Source: Coenobita brevimanus (taxonomy: Eukaryota > Arthropoda > Malacostraca > Decapoda > Coenobitidae). From it: a DNA stretch of 64,000 bases. Numbering within the stretch: the first letter of the stretch is position 1; each line of letters begins with the position of its first letter. Location of the stretch: contig CM064669.1 in assembly GCA_032717465.1 (NCBI GenBank), positions 45,223,101-45,287,100 on the forward strand, written 5' to 3'. This document shows positions 12,085 through 21,805 of the stretch, one piece after another. The notes beneath the pieces were generated by a model. The model did no database searches. It saw nothing but the letters and a program-made list of their open reading frames with translations, and was not told the DNA's origin. A program made the translations under genes and the position numbers.

Positions 12085-12515
12085 GAAAACAACAGGTCAA
12101 AGGTTAAGGTCACAGGGCTAAGTGAATGTTTGACCTCGCAAGGTCACTTAAAGTTTAATCCGATTTAAACCCAACATGATTCAGGGGTTCAGGGTATTGC
12201 ATGAACAAAAGGTTCGAGAACAGTCGGTGAAAGGTCAAGGTCACCGGGCAAGGTCAAAGCTCAGTCCATGTGCCTGTGGGTGGAGAAGGTAGCTAAAACA
12301 GTTTTGATCAGAGTTGGACCACACTTCGTGGAAGGGTTGAGGATCATCCAAGAAGTTGACAGTACTGAGAACAGTTGGTCAAAGGTCAGGGTCACATGAG
12401 AAGGTCAGCAAAAACATTTTTTATCTGATATACACCCAACTTTGTTCAAAGGTTCAGAGCAGGGCAAGGGTGATGAGATATTATTTTGATAAGAATCGGT
12501 CAAAGGTGAAGCTCT
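12085..12515. repeat. Degenerate tandem repeat rich in AGGTCA half-sites
   Basis: About four diverged units 120-150 bp apart, each beginning near GGTCAAAGGTCAAGGTCAC (around 12091, 12224, 12377 and 12497). GGTCAAAGGTCA is a direct repeat of AGGTCA-like half-sites spaced by one base (DR1), and AAGGTCA is an extended half-site for monomeric nuclear receptors. Whether any of this is functional is unknown; it may simply be a repeat-family consensus. Confidence 0.6.
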
Positions 12516-12760
12516 CAAAATGCAATGGAATCCGTTACTCTCTCCATACATATAGATTTGGTCTCTATTAGTTTTCTTCCCCGTACACTTCCCTCTTGTT
12601 ATGACCTCCAGTCCTTTATTAGCAGTGCGTCCAGGCATCTCGAAATTAACTGAAATTGTTTTTGTCACTCGTTTTCAGTTTTCTCTGGAAAAAGAGAATT
12701 TTTTTCAAGGTGCCAGTGTTTTTTATGTTTAGTTTTTTTTTTTAAGAAATTCCCTCACAC

Positions 12761-13500
12761 AGGGGCAGGGGTAGGGATGTAATGGCGGTTGGAGGGCAGG
12801 AGTAGGGATGTAATGGGGTTGGAGGGGCAGGAGTAGGGATGTAATGGGGTTGGAGGGGCAGGGGTAGGGATGTAATGGGGTTGGAGGGGCAGGGTTAGGG
12901 ATGTAATGGGGTTGGAGGGCAGGAGTAGGGATGTAATGGGGTTGGAGGGCAGGAGTAGGGATGTAATGGGGGTTGGAGGGGCAGGGGTAGGGATGTAATG
13001 GGGGTTGGAGGGGCAGGGGTAGGGATGTAATGGGGTTGGAGGGCAGGAGTAGGGATGTAATGGGGGTTGGAGGGGCAGGGGTAGGGATGTAATGGGGGTT
13101 GTAGGGGCAGGGGTAGGGATGTAATGGGGGTTGGAGGGGCAGGAGTAGGGATGTAATGGGGTTGGAGGGGCAGGGGTAGGGATGTAATGGGGTTGGAGGG
13201 GCAGGGGTAGGGATGTAATGGGGGTTGTAGGGGCAGGGGTAGGGATGTAATGGGGTTGGAGGGGCAGGGGTAGGGACGTAATGGGGTTGGAAGGGCAGGG
13301 GTAGGGATGTAACGGGTTTCGAGGGGCAGGGGTAGGGATGTAATGGGGGTTGGAGGGATAGGAATAGGGATGTACTGGGGGACTGAGGAGCTGGGGTAGG
13401 GATGTTATGGGGCTGGAGGTGCAGGGGTACGGATGTAGTGGGGGTTGGAGGGGCAGGAGTAGGGATGTAATAGGGTTGGAGGGGCAGGAATAGGGATATA
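12761..13500. repeat. 31-bp G-rich minisatellite, ~24 units
   Basis: Tandem units of about 31 bp containing GGGATGTAATGGGGTTGG followed by AGGGGCAGGGGTA. Central units are nearly identical and edge units degenerate (after about 13310). Each unit carries four runs of three or four G, so G-quadruplex formation is plausible. A single related unit lies near 14150 and in the copy A and C sequence near 5450 and 45230. Confidence 0.93.
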
Positions 13501-14639
13501 CTCGGGGTATGGGAGGGTAGTGGCCAAGAATAGGGTGGTGTGAGGGAGAGGAGTTGGGGTCATTCCATAATTAAGTAACGCAGCGGAGAGGGGCATCAAG
13601 CCAGGTGTTACCATGTATTGGGGGGGAGGGAAGTGTCAGAAAAGTTCTGTCAGTAAAATATAAAGCCTAAGTAATAAAGATGTAATTGTTGTGAAATACA
13701 TCCGCTTAACTATGGCCATAGCGCAAACCCGCCTAAGAACATTTCACATGTGTTCTGTATGAATGGATATAATGGTCGCGATGACAGTAATTCCTCGGAC
13801 AAAACAAGACGAGCCTGTTAGTAACGTAGTAACGGCAGTTATGCGTAAAACATGGACAGTGACTACCACGTCCTCTTTTTCAATATTTTCACCTCGGAAG
13901 TTCACCCCCCCCAAAAAAAAAAAAAAAAAAAAAATCGAACTTTGGTGCGAATTATAGGGTCTTGCCTCCTCTGCATATTATTCATCTGTTACTGAGAGTC
14001 CGGAAATGTGAGAGGGTAAGAGTAATCTTAGGTAACGTTTCAGGGAGGTTGATTTGGTGTTAGAGTGTTGCAGACGGGTGGGGGTATAAATTCTGGATAA
14101 AATGCGTTCCCGGAGCTTTGTTTTTGAACAGCCCTTTGAAGGAGTGGTCTTAGGGATGTAATGGGGGATGGGGAGCGGGATATTGGAAGGATGGAGTGTT
14201 TCGGTGGAGGGAAGGGGTTGTTGGAGGGGCAAGTTTAGGAGTGTCATAAGGGGGATAGATGAGAGGCTGTTGTGGTGGCGGCAGCGAAAAGACTTAACTT
14301 ATTAGTAACACACGGCACCTGACGATAGGTGAGTTACATAAATTTTTTAGTCCTCTGGTATGGTTGGATATACTGGCATTTATTTTTGATTGAATTTGTT
14401 TTCGTAGATTAATAATTTAAATTATTATAAACGATGACATGTCCTAGTACTATATATGGTCCCCAGCGTAGTAAAACGTTATTGTGATGGAGAGATTACT
14501 GAAGGCAGTATCTAAACCCACTTGATAAGAATCTCTTTAAAACTGAATAAAGCCCCCAAGAAATGGCAGCAGTATGATATACATCATCATACTGAAGTAG
14601 TGATAAGAAAGGGTACTCGTTATAATTTGAAGTGCGTCT
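13501..14639. other. Unassigned sequence with G-rich and A-rich patches
   Basis: No gene recognised. It contains an A homopolymer at about 13914-13934 and a G-rich patch near 14150-14270 resembling the segmental-repeat sequence around 5380-5520. It may be the degraded left shoulder of copy B. Confidence 0.45.
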
Positions 14640-15050
14640 TCACATGATGGGGCCCATGTATTGCAAAAGGAAGATTGTGGTCGTGGGTAATACAAGTTAG
14701 GAAATTTATACAGTAGAAGACGTGAAGTGTGGTAGTGTGAGGGTTGACTGTGAGGTGTATGTGAGGTCTGACAGTATTTAGTGTGACTGGTGTATGCGTG
14801 TATGGTGTATAGGCTAGGTGTGTCTGATGTTGCAGTGTGAGGTGTGTGTGAAGTGCCACGGGTGTGCTTTATGAATACATGTTTGAGTATGGGAGTGTGA
14901 GGTGTGGATGTGATGTGTATGTATGAGATATGATAGTGTATGGTATATGAGTGTGTGGTGCATGCAAGGTAATGTAGTGTGAAATGTGGCACTGCGTTAT
15001 GTAGTGCAATGCCAGATGCTGTGTGAAATGTGGCAGTGCGGATTAAGAGC
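14640..15050. repeat. Degenerate ~28-bp GTG-rich minisatellite
   Basis: Units resemble GTGTGAAATGTGGCAGTG followed by variable GAGATGTG. Similar units occur at 16370-16440 and 16700-16855, and once in copy A near 5545-5600. The pseudogene exon and the SINE therefore look like insertions into one array. Confidence 0.7.
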
Positions 15051-15551
15051 GTTCGCGCGGCTGGAGAAATGGCAGATGTCACCAGTATTTTAATTTTTCT
15101 GATGGAAAAAAATCACATGTCGGGCAATAATTGAATGTTCTTTTTCATGTATCTTACATATTGTAAAAATATATAAATATTCTAGTTCTTCTTTTTAAAA
15201 CAGTATTGTGTCAATGCAGCTTGAAGAGAAATAATAATAATAAAAGTATTCCACAGAGGTTGCAGCCTGGTTTATGCATGCATAGAAATATATATGTATA
15301 TCTTTAACCAGTAACAGAAGTTGTTATATTTTACTCTAACAAATTAAACCACCCGTGTGTAAGAATTAAACTTAATTCACTCCAAGAGGGCATGTCGGTA
15401 TTTAGATGTTGCCTCCGGTACAACAAGTTTTCCAAGCAAATCAAAACAGCCCTCTGTCTTCACTCGCTCTGATGTACTCAACATGCAATTCGTTGTTTCA
15501 ACTTCAGTTTATATTTTATTCAAGAGGTCATAAATCTGTAGCAGCGACAGT

Positions 15552-16096
15552 ATGGAGGCACAGAATGTAAGGAAGTGGACAACCGTTGCCCTCAGAAATT
15601 ACCTTAAGGCACGTAGCATACCACACTCCGGTTACTGCAAGCGTGATCTTGTGTCCCTGGTGGAGAAGTCTATGAAGAACCCAGAATTAACAGAAGTGTT
15701 AGAAGTGGATGATGGAAGTGAAGTAGGTGTTAAAAGAAGAACTGTTGAGATCGATGGAAAACAAGAAATATTTCCTGATCCCCATACCTTAATTGCATGG
15801 GATAGTAACCTCTTGTCTCTACCTCACCTGACTTCAGCATACTGTCTTATATATTTGATAAAAAGAATGGGTTGGTCAGCAACCAGAGTTGCTGAATATG
15901 AGAAGGAGAGAGGCTATCAGCTGTATTGAAATAAGCACATACTTGATGTCCAAATGAAGCATGTGGACTTCGGGTTCTCATATTAAGTGAAAGGAAACTG
16001 TGTTAGGCAAACCTTACAAACAGAAAAGCCCTATGAAGTGTGGCTCCTACTATCAGCCAAAGGATCCATAGAGTCTGCTGGCTGTCAGTGTACAGG
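15552..16096 (+). pseudogene. Pseudogene exon, SAP-like N-terminus plus start of SWIM-type zinc finger
   Basis: The open frame starts at ATG 15552 and encodes 125 residues. An N-terminal helix-rich segment (about residues 8-40, starting RKWTTVALRNYLKAR) resembles a SAP motif. It ends at TGA 15927-15929, but the same frame continues past a second stop (TAA 15984-15986) with coding character up to KPYEVWLLLSAKG and AGCQCTG, directly before a consensus 5' splice site GTAAGT at 16097-16102. A C-x-C pair at an exon end fits the first half of a SWIM zinc finger (CxC...CxH). From memory, multicopy invertebrate proteins with SWIM and YqaJ-nuclease domains look like this; that family assignment is inference. 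The next exon is not visible, and minisatellite flanks both sides, so this is a broken fragment. The 500 bp upstream shows nothing recognisable. Confidence 0.55.
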
Positions 16097-16439
16097 GTAA
16101 GTATTCTAATGTGTTTTTTTTTTTTTTTTCTAAAAGTCTGATAGAAATTGCTTCACCATCGTCACATATTTGGCTATATTAATTAAGTTGCCATGTAGTA
16201 TTCCAGTACACCCAAATAGCTTTGGGGGGATGTTATATATATATATTTTTGTGTGTGTGTTCCCCCTGAAATATCTTTTAGGGATACTTTTGGTTAGGTT
16301 TGGTTTGTTTTGTTTACTTCTGCTGATACAAGAACAATCTTTTTTTTGGATTGCAACAGAAATGATCACTGAGAAATGTGGTGTGAAATGTGGCAATGCG
16401 AGATGCTGTGTGAACTGTAGCAATGTGAGATGTGGTGTA

Positions 16440-16692
16440 ATTCACCGTGTCGGTCAGGATCACTTGATGGTCGTGATCGTCTGCTTTTACCCTCCTGGAA
16501 GGGAGCTGAGAGCTCATATAGTCCGATCTAAGGGCAAGGCTGTGACCTTCACACACGCACACACCCGTCCCCATGCTCAAGGGGGACAGTAACCACCCAC
16601 GTCGTCAGTGAAACTTTTCGCAGCCTGAGCGAGGCGCGAACTCCCGCCCATCAGTTGGCAAGCGAGAACGTTACCACTGCACCAGCGAGCGG
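16440..16692 (-). mobile_element. tRNA-Gly-like SINE
   Basis: On the minus strand the sequence begins with a tRNA-like head. Box A TGGTGCAGTGG is at 16674-16684, GTTCTCGCTTGCC resembles the tRNA-Gly(GCC) anticodon arm, and box B-like GGGAGTTCGCGCC is at 16633-16645. About 190 bp of unrelated body follow. The two ends carry a short imperfect inverted repeat (TTCACCG / CGGTGAA). It is inserted into the 28-bp GTG-rich minisatellite. No convincing direct target duplication was found. Confidence 0.65.
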
Positions 16693-16699
16693 TGAAATG

Positions 16700-16968
16700 A
16701 GGTAGCTGCATTATGAGATATGGTGTGAAATGTGGCTGCCACCTTTAGATGTGTGAAGTATGGCAGTGAGAGACGCAGTGTGAAGTGTGGCAGGGTTAGA
16801 TATGTGAAGTATGGCAGTGTGAGATGTGATGTGAAATGTGGCAGTTGCAGTATGTAATGTTCCCATAATGATACGGTGTGTGGAGGGGAGGGGAGTGGAA
16901 GGACAGGGAGGAATGGCTGGCCAAATCACATGTTGCTTGCCTGTGATCATAAGTTCCTGTTTTATTCT
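16700..16968 (+). repeat. Segmental repeat, copy B, left part
   Basis: Aligns with copy A about 5545-5733 (GTGTGAAATGTGGCAGTT, then GATACGG, GGACAGGGAGG and TTGCTTGCCTGTG blocks). It ends in ATTCT at 16964-16968, the target duplication of LTR element 1. The homology resumes directly at 22833. Confidence 0.8.
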
Positions 16969-17992
16969 TGTCACGGGGTTTTTATGTTATCAGGGTAATT
17001 TTGATATAAATGGTTAAATATTATCTAATTTGATAATAATATTCAATAATATTGAAGAGCAAAGACAATGATTGTCTTGCTACATCAAGCAACGATTACT
17101 TTACGCTGACTTGCTAAGATTCTCAAGAACGAGAATTTATAAACTTTCTCAACAGTACACAGCAGAGACTAATTACTCACAATTGCTGAATTACTGTACT
17201 GTTAGCCTCTGGAGAAAGTTACATCACCCCTGACAATAAATAACTAATACTAATAATAATAACATCAGGTTCTTGCTGATGCATTAACTCCTGGCACAAC
17301 TAATTTTAAGTTAATACAAGACTGGTCTAAGTACCAGTTATGAGAGCAAACGTTTATGCAAGCTAGGAGCTATATGGAAAATAAGCTTAATTATGGAAAA
17401 ATGAAACAAGATTTTACTTTACATTGAAGCTCAAGAAATAGAACTGTTAAATTTATTAATCCCAAAAATAAATTTAACGTTACATTTCAAATCAATGAGA
17501 CGCACTCACACACACTCACACGAGCTAAATACTTACGTCTAAAAAAAACACCTTAATTAAACTCTTATAACTAGAGAATACACAAAAGAAATACTATAAT
17601 CGATGAATGCTGCGTATCACCAGATGGGTGGGAAGACTGGACTAACTGTGAAGTGGAGTTTGGGTACTAGCTGACCTCTCACACTGCGGCACAAGACCTT
17701 CCTCCGCCACAACAAACACAAGACTGAGTAAGTCGTGGGAAAGCGGAGCACTCGGCCGCATTTTTTAACGGTCGAATGAGCAGGGGCGAACAATAAAAAC
17801 AATAGTATCGCTCAGTACAGCACTTAGTGACGTGCATTAAATCGGTCACCTTTTTGAAAACGGTGACGAATGATTTGAAAGTATACTCCGTAATGGAGGG
17901 AGAAACGGTTAGCTGAGCGATACACAGTGAGTTTTCCACTAATAGTTCGTGGCTTCTCACAAAAAGGAAATGTCGCGAATTGATTCGTGACA
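16969..17992 (-). repeat. LTR element 1, 3' LTR
   Basis: 1024 bp, ends TGTCAC...GTGACA (short inverted termini TG...CA). An AATAAA polyadenylation signal on the minus strand is the complement of TTTATT at 17452-17457. The bases just outside on the coding-strand upstream side (complement of 17993-18000) read AAGGGCG, a weak polypurine tract. The 61-aa ORF inside it is repeated in the other LTR and is not a gene. Confidence 0.93.
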
Positions 17993-19141
17993 TTACGCCC
18001 TTAGAATGTTAAATTTTTTCCTTATGGGAAAAAATTTGTGGATATATATATATATATGTGTACACATCCTAAGTCATTCGCACGAGATTCACACTGTGGT
18101 GTGTGTGCTATCCTGCTACAGGAGTATGTCGCAGTCGCCAGTGAGCGAAAAAAACCTCGTATTTACGTTAATAGAAACAAGCTTGAGGGAAAAACTCCGT
18201 GACGACTGTGAAAATCCTGTACTCAGGTCAAACTGAGCGAAAGTTCGCTACATTTACATTAACAACTAATTGTTATGTGGCGTAGTGTGTGTAATACACG
18301 GTGTAGGTGTGACAGTTGTAGTGTAACTGTACCTACGTGTAAAATGACACAGTAATACAATTTTATAGTAAAATAATGATGACGAGGCAGAAGAGAAGGG
18401 GCGGCAGCATGCAACAGGAACGGCCAGCTGATCTGTACGGCAATGCTGCACCCACCAGCTACACCTGCGCAAGGAATTAAGGTGGAGCATCAAAACTGTT
18501 ATTTCTGTCTCTCTCTCTCTCTCTGCCTAGCAATCAGTACTTGTCATTATTAACCAGGAAACGTAATTTTGGAATTCACAAATTGCTTAGAACCCTTATA
18601 GCTTACTGGTTAACGCCATTATTAACCAGGAAACGTGCCAGTTCTTGAATTCACAAATTGCTTAGAACGGGCAGTTTACTGGTTAACCTAACATTATTAA
18701 CCAGGAAACGTGCCAGTTCTTGAATTCACAAATTGCTTAGAACGGGCAGTTTACTGGTTAACCTAACTCTACACTTACGAGTAATACAGGAAGCTGGAAA
18801 ATCGCTACGCAATCTCGGGCAGGTCACGTTTTAACACCCACCGTGGGTGTGAACACTCATGTGGGTAATGTGCATTCTCCGGGAATCCTCAGAGAGGCCC
18901 ACAGCTCGAGACATTCCACAAGGTAATTCATACACAGCCTCGGACTGTCTCTGCAAGGTTCTCAAACTTCCCCCTTAACTTATGGTATACATGTATGTAC
19001 AAGCCCTGGATATACTGTGTCCTGTAGGGCCAAAGAGTGAGACGTCTGGTCTACACTTTTAACTGGGAACCAGGCTGGTCCTTGGATTACTCAAATCGCT
19101 TAGGATGCCTATTACGGAACCCAACATACAACAGTTGCTAG
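17993..19141 (-). other. Element 1 3' untranslated region
   Basis: About 1.15 kb between the end of the coding frame and the 3' LTR. It holds a short TA run near 18043, a CT run near 18512, and a 75-bp tandem repeat listed separately. No ORF of note. A long 3' UTR with tandem repeats is common in non-autonomous LTR elements. Confidence 0.7.
18545..18766 (-). repeat. Three tandem ~75-bp units with self-complementary ends
   Basis: Units at 18545-18616 (72 bp, diverged), 18617-18691 and 18692-18766 (75 bp each, almost identical). Each begins ATTAACCAGG and ends TTACTGGTTAAC, so unit ends pair as TTAACCAG with CTGGTTAA. A more degenerate copy is visible near 19061-19115 (CTTGGATTACTCAAATCGCT). 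Confidence 0.88.
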
Positions 19142-21393
19142 TTAGTAAGCAGCTAGTAGGTGAGACATCAGGTCTACACCCACATTACCACTACCCTGTC
19201 TCTCAACTGACTCAGAGATTACAGGTGTGGTTTCAAATGGCACAGGAAGGACATGTCCCTGATTAGTGGTGTTACTTTGACACACACTGCAGGAACGGAC
19301 AAAACTATCTATGTCTCGTCCCATCCCTGGCCAGAAAAAGTCAGCTCGGATACGGCCCTGGGTCTTCTTTTTGCCCATGTGACCTCCTGAGGCTGAACAA
19401 TGACCCCATTGTAACACTGCTAGGCGGTACTTGGCGGGAACGACAAACTGCAATCGAACCTCGCCCTCGGGTGTTCGTGACTCACGGTAGAGCCGTCCTT
19501 GTCTGCTAAGGAACTTGGCTCGACCTCCCCGTGAATACTTAATCACTCGACCCTTTTGTTTATTCCGCACGGCAGCAAGTGTCGGGTCAGAATGTTGTTC
19601 TTGTACAACAAGTTGACTGCACATCAGATCTTGCGGCGATTCAATGATCACTGGGGTGACACAGTCTGGAGCCTCAGTCATGGCTCGTGTCACCGCAGCA
19701 GCCGAAGTCTGAGTAGCAACATCTACGGCACAACTATTTTTGATGCCAGGTATGTTGCCTAAGATGAGGTCAAATAAAGGTTCTGGCATGACAACTGCAG
19801 CTGTCAAGCCAGTGAAAAATGGAGACGCCACCTGGATACGTGCCTCAGGGAACAATCTCACTGATCCATCAATAAGCTTTGCATGGATCTGTCGACCTGT
19901 ATACTGCTCAGGCCGAACTAAACTCTGCTTAACAGAGCAACCTGAGGAACCATTGTCTCTCAGGACCTTCACAGGAATGCCTTCCACAAACCCTGGCTGA
20001 ACAAGGAAGGTACTGTCACCTGTGGGAGGGCCTGTGGAGGAAGCAGCTAGCCACTCATGAGGCTGCTGAATTGATGTGGCAAACATTGTGCCTTGAGGGT
20101 TATATTGGGAAGATGGAACATTGGCCATCTGTGGAGGGGGGTTCACTGTCACTGTGGGACTAGTGAACTGTGGGGAAGTACCCACACTGGTAGGGACGAG
20201 ACCACCAGGCTGCTGCTGAGGAATGAAGGCTGCATTAGCTTCCTGCCTCTTTTGAGCTGGTGGTGAAAAAGTTTGTCCCGACGGTCGGTTGCGTGGCTGA
20301 TACTGCTGCTGGTTAGGGTACTTGTTGTACCTCTTCCACTCAGGTTTCTGAGTGTTTTGCCCCTGGTCCTTCCACTGCGGTTTTGGACCTTGGCCATTAT
20401 TCTGAGAATGGCCTTGGTGCTGGGATTCAGTCTGAGACGGCTTCCCAGACTTAGCAGTATCTTTTCTGCTCCAGATGTTTTGCTTACGAGCTTGATACCC
20501 GTATGCAGTAAAGAATGCGTCAGCCTTCTCTGCCATTTGGCTGGCATCTTTCACCTGGCAGATCTTAAGCTGTGCTATGAGCTCAGCAGGCCACGACCTC
20601 TCTAGCTGTGTACGCAGCATGTCAATTATCCCCTCACGCGTGGAAGGAGTTTCATCTTTCTCCATCCACTCATTTAAGTAAGCTGTGAGACGATCAAGGA
20701 ACTGAACAGCTGTCTCCTTGTCTTGGAGACGAGCTCGCATGAACTGAACTTTGGCGTCGTCTACTGTGAGACCATACGCCTTAATGAGTGCAGCTTTCAT
20801 CATCTCATATGTGAGATTGTCTCCACGAATTCTGTGGAGAATATCGAGGGCAGGGCCCTCAAATAGGCTAAGAAACTGAAGCCGCTTAGCTGCCTCATCC
20901 AGTTGATATAAGTCTGCCATGTCCTCAAAACGAGCTATGTACGGCTCGATCTGCCTCGCTTTCCTTGTATGAAGGAAGCTTGATGCGTGGGGTCGCCAGG
21001 ACATGTGCAGGGAGAACGCTCGTGGAGCTTTGACCAACTGCACCAGACGTGTCTGAAGCCAAGGAATCTCGCTTGAGCTTCAGCACTTCAAGTTCATGTT
21101 CTCGTTCTTTGTCTCGTTGTTCACGCTCGTATTCGCGCTGTTCTCGCTCGTGTTCGCGCTGTTCTCGCTCTTTTTCTAACTCGAGCTCGCGTTGTTTCTG
21201 CTCGTGTTCGCGCTCCTTTTTCGCGTTCCTCACGCTGTTCTCGCTCGTATTCGCGCTGAATCCTACGCTCTTCACGAGCATCTTTCTCACGTTCTTGCTC
21301 GTAATTGAACCGTGAGAGAACGTAACTCTGTATTTTCTCTGGGTCTGTGAGACCCATATCTTTGGCTTCCTGTACAAATACGGTGGTAGCCAT
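19142..21393 (-). pseudogene. gag-pol: Element 1 gag-protease-integrase finger-RNase H end, two frameshifts
   Basis: The start is taken at 21393 (MATTVFVQEAKDMGLTDPEK), 412 bp inside the 5' LTR. A Glu/Arg-rich coiled coil follows. A one-base length change in a T5 run (21217-21221) and an indel near 20946-20958 split the frame. The last 633 codons (21043-19142) are open: gag-like helices (about 32-188), a Gln/Pro/Asn-rich linker without a CCHC knuckle (195-340), protease (about 345-435), an integrase H2C2 finger (H548, H555, C585, C588), then GSGNVGVDLMSH, which resembles the end of RNase H (compare GKENVIADCLSR in element 2). The protease triad reads DNG (363-365), not DTG or DSG. The integrase core, RT and most of RNase H are missing, consistent with one in-frame deletion near residue 612 of an order gag-PR-IN-RT-RH. 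Confidence 0.85.
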
Positions 21394-21789
21394 GTCGCTA
21401 ACTCAATCTAAATAACTAGCGACTCAGTACTGATTGCTGCTTCGCAAACGAATGCTAATAACCACAAGTAAAGAGTACAGACACAAGCTAGTGGTGACCA
21501 GTCTTATCCAGTTAACTGGCAAAGAATAAATCAAAAGTGTAAATGACTGGGAAGACTCAATAATAAACACAATGGGTACGGCGACTTCCCAGAAGCGAAT
21601 AAAATCGTCTGGCGTTACCAAAATAAACTAGAGTTAAGTACTCTATGGATTGATAAAGCAAAATTCACTTGCTAAATTAACGGTAAACACCAGTAAGCTT
21701 GTGTCTGTAAACTTTAATGATAAATACCTAAATACGAATGAGTGAGCACTATCTCGTGAATAGCTTTAGAGCTAGGAGTTAATATCCTG

Positions 21790-21805
21790 GAATGAGGTCG
21801 CCAAT
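21790..21805 (-). other. Element 1 primer binding site candidate
   Basis: Two bases inside the 5' LTR the minus strand reads TGGCGACCTCATTCC. The first eight bases TGGCGACC match the complement of the 3' end (GGTCGCCA) of arthropod tRNA-Arg, the primer known for the 412/mdg1 group; the match stops there. The primer assignment is therefore tentative. Confidence 0.5.

Noticed and set aside
12761..13500. Regular repeats considered as a CRISPR array
   Set aside because: Units are contiguous with no unique spacers and the DNA is eukaryotic; it is a minisatellite.
16630..16692. Functional tRNA-Gly gene
   Set aside because: The acceptor stem does not pair and the sequence runs on into a SINE body.
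17617..17802. 61-aa ORF repeated identically at 22457-22642
   Set aside because: It lies inside both LTRs of element 1; its duplication reflects the LTRs, not a gene.
19556..20605. Plus-strand ORFs opposite element 1 gag-pol
   Set aside because: They are antisense shadows of a frame with clear gag, protease and integrase motifs.
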